DNA of 11,458 nt, taken from contig JAOZST010000118.1 in assembly GCA_029939535.1 (NCBI GenBank), positions 1-11,458 of the forward strand, read 5' to 3'. The notes under the pieces are model-generated. The model saw nothing but the letters and a program-made list of their open reading frames with translations. It was not told the DNA's origin and made no database searches. Position 1 is the stretch's first letter; each line of letters begins with the position of its first letter. The position numbers were made by a program, and so were the translations under genes. This document shows, piece by piece, positions 1-8,100 of this stretch. Source of the stretch: NBML01 sp029939535. GTDB lineage: Bacteria > Desulfobacterota > Desulfobacteria > Desulfobacterales > Desulfobacteraceae.

Positions 1-482
1 TTATGAATGATAATGACAAGCTCAAACTTGTTGATACCCTTTTCATGATCCATGAAAATTTTGACATTGACGGCATTACAACATTTGAAATCGGCCATGA
101 AACACGGGTCGATGACCTCCATATTAAAGATGAATTCAATGTGATTTATAAATTGTCAGAATATGGTATTCCAGTGCCTGTTGGTCACCCCATAAAAACC
201 TTTGATGAATTAAAAGCGTTCAAACCTCCTGTTCCGGGTCTGGCAGACGTATGGATGAAAAAAAAAGAAAACGCCCGGCTTTTATTTCCGGCAGGCTCTT
301 TAAGTTTTAATATTATTATCCAACACCTTCTGGGTTCAAGTCTTGCTCCCATTGTAATTGGAAGGCTTTCCGACACATATGGCCTTGACAAAGCCCTGAC
401 AATCCTGCCGGTATTTGCATTCATTGCAGGAATTTTACTTTTTATGGGTTCCTTTTATTATAAAAAAGATATTTACCACTGA
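1..482 (+). pseudogene. Chimeric ORF: UroD-type N-terminal piece joined in frame to an MFS transporter C-terminal end
   Basis: The frame is open from the left edge to the TGA at 480-482. An ATG lies at 3, but the true start may be upstream of the window. Residues about 20-80 resemble the uroporphyrinogen decarboxylase/corrinoid methyltransferase family: a DEF-x-V-x-Y-K segment, then GIPVPVGHPIKTFDELKAF and KPPVP, a pattern common in the N-terminal third of these proteins. From about residue 92 the character changes to a hydrophobic MFS-like end. It has a helix with LSFNIIIQHLLG, then APIVIGRLSDTYGL (the loop before a last membrane segment), a final helix around AFIAGILLFMGSFYY, and a lysine-containing tail. 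A UroD barrel has no membrane helices and needs about 250 more residues, so neither half is complete. I infer a deletion that fused two neighbouring genes, with the junction near the A-run at 258-266. It could still be expressed, but I would not assign either function. Confidence 0.55.
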
Positions 483-523
483 AATATTTCTATAGATTTA
501 CTTTATCTGCTTTTATCCCTTTG

Positions 524-2776
524 TCAGATCCCTTTTTTATACTGGGTGTTTGTGGAGGGATAAATACTCTGTTTGAGTTCCTTTTCAGAATCAGGATTTC
601 CATTTAGAAGATTTTCAAACAGCTTTATTATTTTGGATTTATCTGCGGCAATTGTAGTTTCTGTTTTTATATCCCTTAAATCAATGAAAAAACTGGAAAA
701 GAGACCAGGAAAATCAGCCACAATATCTGTGTTCAGGAAATTGTTATTATTATAGATGGAATGGTAGTTCCCCTTTGTTTTTTTAATAAAAAGAGAATTC
801 TTTTTTAAGTTTGTAATTGTTGAAGATTTATTGCAGGTTTGAAGACATTCCTCATCCATTGTGCTTTTTTTACAGCCAATGACCTGGTGAAGTAAACATT
901 GCCTGGTGGTCATGAGTACAATCGGATGATAGATACTATAGTATAGTTTGAAATTCTCAGGAGCAATAATACTTTTTATCTGATGTTTACTGATCTCATT
1001 GGAAATAAATGAACCATATCCATTAAAATTTTCTTTTAAACATAAAAGGCCAAAGGAGTTAACAAGATTAAGACAGGGCCCTGCTATCCAGGGGATTCCT
1101 TTTACATAGGCTTCATAGGCTATCCCGGTATTATTGGTTACAATAAGTTCTGGCTGCACCTGTAGAAGAAATTTCACCGCAGCTGTATAGTCTTCCCCTA
1201 TTAAAACAGATGGGAACCAGGGAATTAATTGTTTGTTTTTCAGGAAAAAATCTATAAACTTAGAACATTCATGTTTTATACAATTGGGAAGTTGAAAAAA
1301 GATCTCTACAGAGGTTTTATCACAAAGGTAGAGATCTTTTCGGGAGGAGATTAACACAGCAAGATCAGGGGGTGGTGTAAATGTATATTTTTTTAAGAAG
1401 GGAACATTTATGGGGTCAATAATTTCCCTTGAGCCATGCAGAATGGATAAAATTCTTTTTCTCATGGAAGTGACCTCATTAAAAGATATAAAAAGATCTT
1501 TTTGAAGATTTCCTAATTCTAAATGCTTAATATAATATTCAGTATCATTTACAGCATCAAACCGCTCCAATAAAAAATTGTAAGTCAGACACTTGGAAAT
1601 GCTTTGTTTGTTTTTTTCAGCAAGGTTGATTTTAGAAAGTACAATAAACGAATTATCCGGAGTATCTATAGATATTTTTAAAGGGTCATCAAGCTTCCCT
1701 GAAATGCTTATTTTTAAAGGAATTTTCGCTATACTTAATGATTCGATTTTATTTTCAGCAGTATTGATAATTTTTCTTTTTTCTTCATAATATTTTCTTT
1801 TTTCTTTTGCCAGTTTTTTATTTTCAGAGTCATTATTGATCCCGGAAAATCGTTTGATTGAATGATCCCGGGGATTATCAATAAACATATTTTTATGAAT
1901 ATTCCCCCGTAAATAGGAATTTGAAAAATCACGGTTAAAGACCTTATAAAGGTCAAGATCATCATTGTTCAGTTTGTTGTGAGCATAAAAATTATTGATT
2001 TGTTTTTTCCAGCAATTCACCACAGTATATACATAATCAAGCCTCTTAATTCTTCCCTCAATCTTTATAGAGGCAACCCCTGCATCTGAGATTTCCCTGA
2101 GATCAAAATAGGCTGAATTATCTTTAAGATTAAGGGGGAAATTTTTACCTTCTGAAGTGGTTACATATCTGTCCCTGCAGGGCTGGCTGCATCTTCCGCG
2201 ATTTCCCGAGTTGCCTCCATGAACAGAACTCATATAGCAGATTCCTGAAAAAGAGATGCAATAGGAACCATGGACAAATACTTCAGTTAAAATATTATTT
2301 TTCTGTCCAGTTAGAGTTAAGGCTTTTATTTCATTAATATTCAACTCCCGTGCTAGATTAACCCGGGCAGCAGTCAGTTTATGTAAAAATTTTATCTGGC
2401 CCTCATTATGGGTATTGCATTGAGTAGAGGCATGTATTTCAAGGTCTTTAAAATAGGTGGATAATAAATAAAACAATCCTATATCCTGAACAATTATTCC
2501 ATCAATTTTAGTATTGATGAGTTTGTTCAGCAGGTTTACAAGGTAGGGAATTTCACTTCCAACTATGAGTATATTAAGAGTTAGAAAAACTTTGCAATTG
2601 TTTTTATGGGCAAGATGCAAGATCCCATTTAAATCTTCAAAATTTATATTTGCTGCCCGGTTTCTGGCATTTAATTTATTCAGACCACAGTAAACAGCAT
2701 CCGCCCCTGCTGCAATTGCCGCCTTTATAGAATCAATATCCCCGCCTGGTGCCAGTAATTCAATTTTTCTTTTCAT
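524..2776 (-). CDS. rlhA: Peptidase U32 family protein, RlhA-like (23S rRNA C2501 hydroxylation)
   Basis: This 750-residue protein belongs to the U32 family. In E. coli, RlhA of this family is needed for 5-hydroxylation of C2501 in the 23S rRNA peptidyl transferase centre. Visible features: an N-terminal barrel start (ELLAPGGDIDSIKAAIAAGADAVY), an IVQD segment near 95-98, an EIHASTQC motif (113-120), then HGSYCISFSGICY leading to GNSGNRGRCSQPCR. The latter gives Cys173, Cys180, Cys196 and Cys200, the expected iron-sulfur ligand set. SIKIEGR follows at about 236-242. A second cysteine cluster (Cys627, 635, 644, 648) sits in the C-terminal domain, as in long RlhA-type members. The length fits RlhA (about 650) better than the shorter tRNA enzyme TrhP (about 450). 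The ATG is 7 nt after the upstream darP-like stop with no strong SD, so translational coupling is likely. The gene is markedly AT-rich. The substrate is inferred from the family. Confidence 0.85.
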   Translation of the reverse strand: MKRKIELLAPGGDIDSIKAAIAAGADAVYCGLNKLNARNRAANINFEDLNGILHLAHKNNCKVFLTLNILIVGSEIPYLVNLLNKLINTKIDGIIVQDIGLFYLLSTYFKDLEIHASTQCNTHNEGQIKFLHKLTAARVNLARELNINEIKALTLTGQKNNILTEVFVHGSYCISFSGICYMSSVHGGNSGNRGRCSQPCRDRYVTTSEGKNFPLNLKDNSAYFDLREISDAGVASIKIEGRIKRLDYVYTVVNCWKKQINNFYAHNKLNNDDLDLYKVFNRDFSNSYLRGNIHKNMFIDNPRDHSIKRFSGINNDSENKKLAKEKRKYYEEKRKIINTAENKIESLSIAKIPLKISISGKLDDPLKISIDTPDNSFIVLSKINLAEKNKQSISKCLTYNFLLERFDAVNDTEYYIKHLELGNLQKDLFISFNEVTSMRKRILSILHGSREIIDPINVPFLKKYTFTPPPDLAVLISSRKDLYLCDKTSVEIFFQLPNCIKHECSKFIDFFLKNKQLIPWFPSVLIGEDYTAAVKFLLQVQPELIVTNNTGIAYEAYVKGIPWIAGPCLNLVNSFGLLCLKENFNGYGSFISNEISKHQIKSIIAPENFKLYYSIYHPIVLMTTRQCLLHQVIGCKKSTMDEECLQTCNKSSTITNLKKNSLFIKKTKGNYHSIYNNNNFLNTDIVADFPGLFSSFFIDLRDIKTETTIAADKSKIIKLFENLLNGNPDSEKELKQSIYPSTNTQYKKGI

Positions 2777-2783
2777 GGGTATT

Positions 2784-3269
2784 TTATTTGTTGCTTATAC
2801 TCTTCATAACGAGTTGTTCCAGTGCTTTCAAAGATTTGCGGGTTGTTTTCTCTTTTTTGATATTTCTCAGGAGTTGTCTAAGTCTTTGTCGTTCCATTCC
2901 TGGAAAGGCAGAGATAAACTCTTCCAGGTCATCCGGGTTACCCTTTAACAGCCTGTTCAGCCATATCCTGGCCTCTTTGTCCATTGCCGATTCCATGGGA
3001 AGATCGGCATTGGTTTGTAGCAATGCAAGGCGGATTGGTTTTGGATCCACATCCCGCATCAGGGCTCCGATAAACTGTCTCTGTCTTCTGCCTGCAATGT
3101 TCGATGTAATGGATTTCGCTTCTATCAGGGCATTCCGCAGAACATCGGGAATATCCATACGTTCCAATTGATGCTCGGGCAGTTTAATGAGTTCTACACC
3201 TAATTTCTGGAGTTCTTCAGCCTCTTTTTTTATCTGTGTTTTACTTTTGTCTTGAATGTTCTTTTCCAT
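2784..3269 (-). CDS. darP: DarP/YjgA-like ribosome-associated protein (DUF615)
   Basis: A 161-residue, highly charged and probably all-helical protein of the YjgA/DUF615 family. In E. coli (183 aa) this protein, renamed DarP, binds late pre-50S particles and promotes peptidyl transferase centre maturation. Family hallmarks in order: SKTQIKKEAEELQKLGVELIKL near the N-terminus, an LRNALIEAKSI segment, AGRRQRQFIGALMR with DVDPKPIRLAL about residue 70-90, and FPGMERQRLRQLLRNIKKEK near 122-141. It lacks the acidic N-terminal tail of the E. coli protein, which explains its shorter length. The ATG at 3267-3269 is preceded by a G-rich stretch (GGCGGG) that may act as SD. It lies 24 nt downstream of the PIN toxin stop and 7 nt upstream of the rlhA-like gene, all on one strand. 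The assignment is firm at family level; the cellular role is carried over from E. coli. Confidence 0.88.
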   Translation of the reverse strand: MEKNIQDKSKTQIKKEAEELQKLGVELIKLPEHQLERMDIPDVLRNALIEAKSITSNIAGRRQRQFIGALMRDVDPKPIRLALLQTNADLPMESAMDKEARIWLNRLLKGNPDDLEEFISAFPGMERQRLRQLLRNIKKEKTTRKSLKALEQLVMKSISNK

Positions 3270-3293
3270 GTTTCCCGCCGTGAATAACTATTT

Positions 3294-3704
3294 TTATGAA
3301 AGAATTGTTTTAAATTTTTTCTTTCCTTTGATCCGATATATTGTAAAATCTCGATCAATGGTAGCGATTGTATAGATGTCGAGTTTTTCTGCTATATATA
3401 CAAGACAAGAATCAGCAAAATCCATTGGTAAATCCCGATATTTTTCAGTTAAATCTTTCAACCGGTTAAAATCGTTATTTTGGATATTGTGTATTTCAAC
3501 CGCACCTCTGCGCACCCATTCCAGAAAATCAATCTGAGCATTTCGATTAAAATCCAACAAATGAAGCGCTTCTGTTATTGAAGCAAGGGTCGTGATTAAA
3601 GGATATCTGTTGGTTTTGATAAAATTAACAGATTTTTCATGATACTTGTCTGATGAATCGAATAAAGCAATCAATGGTCCTGAATCAATTAAGATCTTTT
3701 TCAT
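3294..3704 (-). CDS. PIN-domain toxin (VapC-like), TA module 1
   Basis: A 136-residue PIN-domain protein, presumably the ribonuclease toxin of a type II pair. The acidic active-site set is intact: Asp7 in the ILIDSGPLIALF strand, Glu45 in ASITEALHLL, Asp95 and Asp98 in LPMDFADSCLVYIAEK, and Asp117/Asp119 in IATIDRDFTIYR. VapC toxins cleave tRNA, rRNA or mRNA with divalent metal; the target here cannot be read from sequence. Its ATG (3702-3704) overlaps the antitoxin TGA (3701-3703) as ATGA, the usual coupled arrangement. The C-terminus is lysine-rich. It is unrelated in detail to the second PIN toxin at 4347-4721, so the two modules are not a recent duplication. No frameshift or missing catalytic residue is seen, so it should be active. 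Confidence 0.87.
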   Translation of the reverse strand: MKKILIDSGPLIALFDSSDKYHEKSVNFIKTNRYPLITTLASITEALHLLDFNRNAQIDFLEWVRRGAVEIHNIQNNDFNRLKDLTEKYRDLPMDFADSCLVYIAEKLDIYTIATIDRDFTIYRIKGKKKFKTILS

Positions 3705-3943
3705 CCCCTTTTGGCCCTTATTTTATTCTTAAAGATTTCTTTTCGATTGGAAGACAAATTATGATAACCAGATGAATACTTTCCAAAAAGATCTTGTCCT
3801 GCCTCCCAGGCATTTTGTTTCCCAAGTTTTTTAAGATATTCAAGGATGCTTTTTCGGATTAAATCAGATTTTGTAAGACCAAGGTTCTTTGCTGTATTAG
3901 TTATAGCTTGCTCTAAATTGGGGTCGAGCCTTAATGTGATCAT
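3701..3943 (-). CDS. Ribbon-helix-helix (CopG/Arc-type) antitoxin, TA module 1
   Basis: An 80-residue antitoxin. Residues 1-40 form a ribbon-helix-helix DNA-binding unit: the strand MITLRLDPNLEQAI, then a helix, then LGLTKSDLIRKSILEYLKKL. The tail (about 41-80), with WEAGQDLFGKYSSG and a basic end, is the likely toxin-wrapping segment. The frame stays open further upstream to an ATG at 3994. I choose the start at 3943 because a near-perfect SD (GGAGGTGAT, 3948-3956 on the minus strand) lies 8 nt before it, and because the longer version would run through the promoter. RHH antitoxins usually repress their own promoter, and an operator-like palindrome overlaps the -10 element. It overlaps the toxin by 4 nt. 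Confidence 0.87.
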   Translation of the reverse strand: MITLRLDPNLEQAITNTAKNLGLTKSDLIRKSILEYLKKLGKQNAWEAGQDLFGKYSSGYHNLSSNRKEIFKNKIRAKRG

Positions 3944-3956
3944 TTTTATCACCTCC

Positions 3957-3978
3957 GTAATACAAATTGTAATACAAT
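3957..3978. promoter_or_regulatory. Putative autoregulatory operator of TA module 1
   Basis: A perfect inverted repeat ATTGTA-A-TACAAT spans 3966-3978, and TACAA-A-TTGTA spans 3961-3971. The same region can be read as two direct copies of GTAATACAA 12 nt apart (3957-3965 and 3969-3977). It overlaps the -10 element and start region, the expected place for RHH antitoxin binding. RHH dimers commonly bind such short repeated half-sites. No binding data are available here, so the operator role is inferred. Confidence 0.55.
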
Positions 3979-3994
3979 GAAGGTGTGATGTCAA
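3966..3994 (-). promoter_or_regulatory. Sigma70-type promoter of TA module 1
   Basis: Read on the minus strand, a perfect -35 TTGACA (3989-3994) is followed by exactly 17 nt and a 5-of-6 -10 element TACAAT (3966-3971). The start of transcription would fall about 3958, just before the SD of the antitoxin gene. It is the strongest promoter match in the window. Confidence 0.75.
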
Positions 3995-4058
3995 ATAAAA
4001 TAACCAATAAAATCAAGTGCGTTTGTTGTGTGCCCGGTATGGGCGAACTTATAATTTT
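3995..4058. other. Unassigned gap between TA module 1 promoter and the binding-protein remnant
   Basis: No gene is visible. The left part is AT-rich upstream DNA of the TA1 promoter. At 4032-4044 there is a small hairpin, GCCC-GGTAT-GGGC, followed by AT-rich sequence. The plus-strand frame is open from a GTG at 4017, but its first 14 residues show no resemblance to the binding-protein family, so this is probably where foreign or rearranged sequence meets the remnant. Confidence 0.4.
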
Positions 4059-4346
4059 CTGATAGAACTCGTCTGGATCGATTCCCAGTCAGATCCCGCA
4101 AAAGCCACAGGCGCCTATGCAGAGGCCGTGGAGTCAAAGGGTGTCCAGGCTGCCATGCTGAACTGGCACAGTTCTGTGGCAGCGGCTGTAATGGATGTTG
4201 CAGCTCAATACAAAGTACAGCATGTGTTTGGCATGGGTGCCGCTGAGATTGTAAATGAAAATTATAAATCAGATCCTGAAAAATACAGTTACTGGGCTGC
4301 CAAGGGATGGCCAATTCCAGGAGACCTTATTCCTGGTTATGCCGCT
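4059..4346 (+). pseudogene. Fragment of a periplasmic (branched-chain amino acid-type) ABC substrate-binding protein
   Basis: About 96 in-frame residues resemble the N-terminal lobe of LivK/Peripla_BP_6-type binding proteins: IELVWIDSQSDPAKA (typical after the first strand), GVQAAMLNWHSSVAAAVMDVAAQY (the ligand-contact region), then a KYSYW...GWP stretch and IPGY. An intact member has a signal peptide and 350-400 residues. Here the signal sequence, first strand and the whole C-terminal lobe are missing. The open frame continues to 4439, but only as antisense to the toxin gene, and a GTG at 4017 gives no plausible start. The fragment has no stop or frameshift of its own, so its truncation is probably recent. 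It lies exactly between two TA modules. The ligand class is uncertain. Confidence 0.65.
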
Positions 4347-4721
4347 TCAAGTTTTTGGGAAAAATTTTACCCCTTCGATATTTTGAAAATCAGAGTCTTG
4401 TGTCCATATGGTACAATCAAAGCCTCTGGCTGTAGCTAAAATTATACTGTCGGCCATTGGAAGATTATAATTGAGGCTAAGTTTTGATGCTTCCATTGCT
4501 AAACCGGGAGTTAGATCTATTATCTTCCCCTTTTGCATGGCTGCTATCACTTGCAGAGCTTTGTTCTCGGTGCTTTCTCGTAATACGACTTTAAAAACTT
4601 CATAGATAGTTATCACAGGTATAATTAATGAAGTTTCATCTTCAATTGCACTTGAGAAATTATCAGCGTTTTGTCCATCAGAAAAGTATTCAAGCCATGC
4701 AGAGGAATCTATAATATTCAC
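4347..4721 (-). CDS. PIN-domain toxin (VapC-like), TA module 2
   Basis: A 124-residue PIN-domain protein, the expected ribonuclease toxin of this pair. Active-site acids are all present: Asp5 in MNIIDSSAWLEYF, Glu41 in ITIYEVFKVVL, Asp91 in LPMADSIILATAR, and Asp109/Asp111 in IWTQDSDF. The layout (IDSSAWLEY start, ADSIILATA, TQDSDF) is that of the common bacterial VapC group. Its ATG (4719-4721) overlaps the antitoxin stop by 4 nt. Its stop (4347-4349) sits exactly where recognisable binding-protein sequence ends on the opposite strand, so insertion of the module may have destroyed that gene. The RNA target is unknown. Confidence 0.9.
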   Translation of the reverse strand: MNIIDSSAWLEYFSDGQNADNFSSAIEDETSLIIPVITIYEVFKVVLRESTENKALQVIAAMQKGKIIDLTPGLAMEASKLSLNYNLPMADSIILATARGFDCTIWTQDSDFQNIEGVKFFPKT

Positions 4722-4924
4722 ATTCGGTCTCCCTCACGCTTAAATTGTGTGTTGATCCCCTTGATATAACCCCTCAACTCAGAAATTGCACGATCTGGAA
4801 TTAGTTCAATGCGACCATCATATTCAACTACATTCATTTTTTGACCAGGCTTAAGCTGTAAAGTTTCTCTGATTTGCTTAGGAATAACAACTTGATATTT
4901 TGGTGACACCGTTACTGTTTGCAT
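4718..4924 (-). CDS. AbrB/SpoVT-type antitoxin, TA module 2
   Basis: A 68-residue swapped-hairpin AbrB-type protein. Residues 1-45 have the classic pattern: TVTVSPKYQVVIPKQIRETL, then LKPGQKMNVVEYDGRIELIP. The remaining tail (about 46-68), with LRGYIKGIN, is the part expected to bind and inhibit the toxin. The ATG at 4922-4924 has a good SD (AGGAGGC) a few nt upstream. Such antitoxins normally repress their own operon, cooperatively with the toxin. The pairing of AbrB-type antitoxin with a PIN toxin is common. Module 1 next door uses a different antitoxin fold, so the two modules have separate origins. Confidence 0.9.
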   Translation of the reverse strand: MQTVTVSPKYQVVIPKQIRETLQLKPGQKMNVVEYDGRIELIPDRAISELRGYIKGINTQFKREGDRM

Positions 4925-4955
4925 GCGCCTCCTTTATCGTTCCATGTTTGGTATT

Positions 4956-4984
4956 ACAATAACAACATCGATACTCAATGTCAA
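4956..4984 (-). promoter_or_regulatory. Sigma70-type promoter of TA module 2
   Basis: On the minus strand, a perfect -35 TTGACA (4979-4984), a 17-nt spacer, and a 4-of-6 -10 element TATTGT (4956-4961). The mRNA would begin about 4948, leaving a leader of roughly 25 nt that contains the SD. A 13-nt element at 4948-4960 matches the TA1 palindrome at 11 of 13 positions and overlaps this -10. Confidence 0.65.
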
Positions 4985-5169
4985 CAACAGCGACATAAAT
5001 AGTAATTTTGTAAGTCCAATTCATGGTTCACTAAAGCATTTTTTTAAGCTTGATTTTGATTTAATCAATATTTTATAGGTGTTTCCGTGAAGTCCTTAAT
5101 TTCCATAAAGTTCGTTGAAAAAAAGAGAAAAAATGATAATATAAAAGGAGTTAATTTTTTTCAGGTTTC
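4985..5169. promoter_or_regulatory. AT-rich divergent intergenic region upstream of the PPDK-like gene
   Basis: No ORF or RNA gene is evident. It holds a perfect 13-nt palindrome, TTGATT-T-AATCAA, at 5056-5068, which could be an operator. A possible plus-strand promoter has TTGAAA at 5115-5120, 16 nt, then TAATAT at 5137-5142. An AAGGAG at 5145-5150 sits 19 nt before the first possible start codon, too far for an ideal SD. The promoter call is weak because the region is AT-rich and such matches are easy to find. Confidence 0.35.
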
Positions 5170-8100
5170 GTGGACAAAGAAAGGATGGTTGTGAAATCAA
5201 AAGCCCTTGAAATCAATCTCTCGGATACCAGAGCCGATGTCATGGTTGATGAAAAATATAAACTGCTGCTGGATATTTTTGACGGGTATGTGGGCATTTT
5301 AAACCGGTTGGAAATTTTTTTAAAAGAATTGTCCCATCCTTATCGTAACTGGAGCTTTATCATCAGTGAGGCAAGACATTTTGCCCTCCATTATTTTTAT
5401 CTTTACAAGTCCCATCCTGAAGGTGGAAAAGCCCTGGAACTCTTTGTGGATATTTTTATCACAGGCTTTGAGTCCCTTGTGGAACAGGATGCCAGGGTGG
5501 ATGCCGCAGATAATTTGATGCTTTTGATGCACCACATTGCCAGGGAATCTGGGAAAGAGCTGGAATCCTTTCTTAAGGTTTTGAAAAAAGGGGTGACCAG
5601 AATACATTCCTATGAAGAAAATGAGTTTTCTTTTTTTGTCTGTTCCTATTATCAGCCGGACAGACTTGCCCAGGCTTTTCTGGAAAACCAGGCACAAACC
5701 AATAATTTTGATTGGGATGACGATATTTTCCTAAATTTGAACCAGCTGCTGGTCAAGTTTTATCAGGCCTCATTTGCCTATTGGCTGGCCCAGGACGACC
5801 CTGTCCATTGGATGCGGGAAAATATTGATGAATGGAGACTGAACCCGGACATTCTGGAAAAACTGGACAAAATTTCCCATTTACAGCTGACCACTTGGCA
5901 GTCATCCCTGCAGGATCTCACCCATACCCATGACATGGGAAGTTATGAGACCACAGCCCAACTGGTGAGGTTGACAGGATACAGGGATTTTGTAAAAAAA
6001 ATCAAGGAGATCCCCAGGCAGATTCTGGTTCTTTCCCAGGGCAAGACATATGGTAAGTATTTTAAGCTGACTTTTCTCTTTTATATTATCCATACACCCG
6101 GGCTTTCAATGATCCATCGTGAGGCTCTGGGTGATATTCATCGAACATTGATTCATCTTATCGGGGACCGTGGCTTTAAAAAGGATATCAAGATTGTTGA
6201 CCAGACTTTTTCTTTGCTGAAAGAGCATAAGGGCAGGTATCCCACCACAGTACTTGAGTGTATCCAGAAGATCGGCGATGCAGTGTACAAGACCGATGAA
6301 ATTGAATTGATAAATCACTTTATAGACAGGGCTGTTGACCATGGTTTCCAGTTTCCCATGATCCAGGGGACTGGTGATGACTGGCAGATCAAGGGGAATA
6401 TGGCCCATGTGAAAAATATCAGGATTTTTCTTAATTTGATTGGCCAGCAGCCGAAAAAATCCAAACGCCTTTTGTCAGCCCTTATAGTTTCTCTGTCCAT
6501 TGGCGGGGTTTTTATCCGGGACACAGATCTGTTTCCAAGGGATATAACAAAGTTTCTCAATTCCGATATCGAGCCGGTTTATAACCTGGTCAAGCAGCTG
6601 GCCAGACTTTTACCGGCCTTTTTCAATGAGATCGGTGCAGAAGGTCAGCTCCGGGATATCTCCACCCAGCTTGATGAGTCCTGCTACAGAAGGGACCGGT
6701 TGATTCATTTTCTGCGAAAGCAGTGCCACGTTGAAAGCTCCAGCAGGATTGTGGATTTTATTCAGCAGGTAATGATATTCTGGAAAACCCGGGACAAAAC
6801 CCCTCTCAAGCCCTATGTTCCACCATCTATTTATGAGGATATCAGGCCCGGGGGCCGTTTTATTGAGGGCCCAAACAAAATTCTTTTTTCCCTTGAAACA
6901 GAAAAACTGATTCAGCCTGAAGATTATCTCATGTATAAACAGGAAGCCTTGGACCGGTTGATTGACAAAGTTGAGGATGTCCAGGATCTGGACCGTTCAA
7001 GGGTGAAGCTCATATTACGGTTTTATCGGCTATTGAATGAAAAATACGGGATAGGTCATCTGGAATTGAAAGAGTATCTTGCTTCTTTCAGGGCAGAGCA
7101 TCTGCCCGATCCCCTTCAGGTGATTTCAGCCCTGGAAGAAAAGAATCTGGAAACCAAAATTGGATCTCTGCTTACCTATATGGAAAAGCTCAAGGAGATC
7201 ATCCTTTCAGATAAGAGTTTTGAAGTAAATGAGGCCATTTATCATAAACGACATTTTGCAGTGGATATTCCGTCCATGTACGGCAGTTACAATGAAGCAA
7301 AGTTTGATGCCCTGGGATTGACCCTGCGCATTGAAAGCGTAGTCAATGTTCTGTTTGAAGACCTGGTCAATGGTATTGATTTACGGTTGATTACCAAACC
7401 TACCTTTGTCAAGATTTTCAGTATACTCATGCTGTTCAGAAAGGCATTGAGCCTGGATGGAATCGTGTCCAACAAGCTGGATACCCAGCTGGAGTTTTTA
7501 AAGTATTCCGTGAATATTACCACCTGCTCCTTTACCCAGTACCTGGATATTTTCAAGGGATTTACCCGGGCAGTGACCGATGCTGTAAATGGCCATTTCA
7601 ATAATATCCATTCCACAAACCTGGTCCATATTGAATCCAGGGTGGGAAAAAAGAAGATCCTGGAAAAATACCTGCCTGGGGCCAATGCTGTTAATGGCAA
7701 AGATATGGACACAAAGATGGCCAAAAAAATGGACCAGAGGGTGGCAGATATATTTTTCAGGGATCGGATTGCCACATCCCTGGGTCTCCAGCAGATGGAT
7801 GTTTTTTTGAACCGGATACTGCACACCCTGTTCAGGCAGTCTGAAAAACTTTCCCAGGACGAGTTGAGCGCCCTGCTTAATTATGATCCCAAATGTTCGG
7901 TTACGAATCTTGATGAAGAAGATCGTATTTCCAATAATATAATTTACCTGGGAAATAAGGGATGGAACCTGATCAGGCTCAGAAATCTGGGCATTGAGAT
8001 TCCCAATGGGTTCATCATCACAACCGAGGTTTTCAAATGTCTGGATCTTATCAACAAATATCCCCCTGCCTCGGTGAATTTTAAGCAGCATGTTGCATCC

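Noticed and set aside
2749..3171. Plus-strand 140-codon frame opposite darP
   Set aside because: It is antisense to a clear DUF615 gene and shows no recognisable motif.
3944..3994. Longer start for the RHH antitoxin (ATG at 3994)
   Set aside because: It would translate through the -35/-10 promoter and operator, while the ATG at 3943 has a near-perfect SD.
4032..4044. GCCC-GGTAT-GGGC hairpin as a mobile element or group II intron end
   Set aside because: It is a 4-bp stem only, and no partner repeat, intron domain or reverse transcriptase is found in the window.
4317..4336. Hairpin CCAGGA-8 nt-TCCTGG downstream of toxin 2 as a terminator
   Set aside because: No T-tract follows on the minus strand and it lies inside the binding-protein remnant, so a Rho-independent terminator is not supported.
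4017..4439. The plus-strand 140-codon frame taken as a complete gene
   Set aside because: Only codons about 15-110 show family resemblance. The first part has no SD or signal peptide and the last 30 codons are antisense to an intact toxin gene.
5056..5068. Palindrome called as a true FNR box
   Set aside because: The half-site spacing is three, not four, so the consensus is not met.
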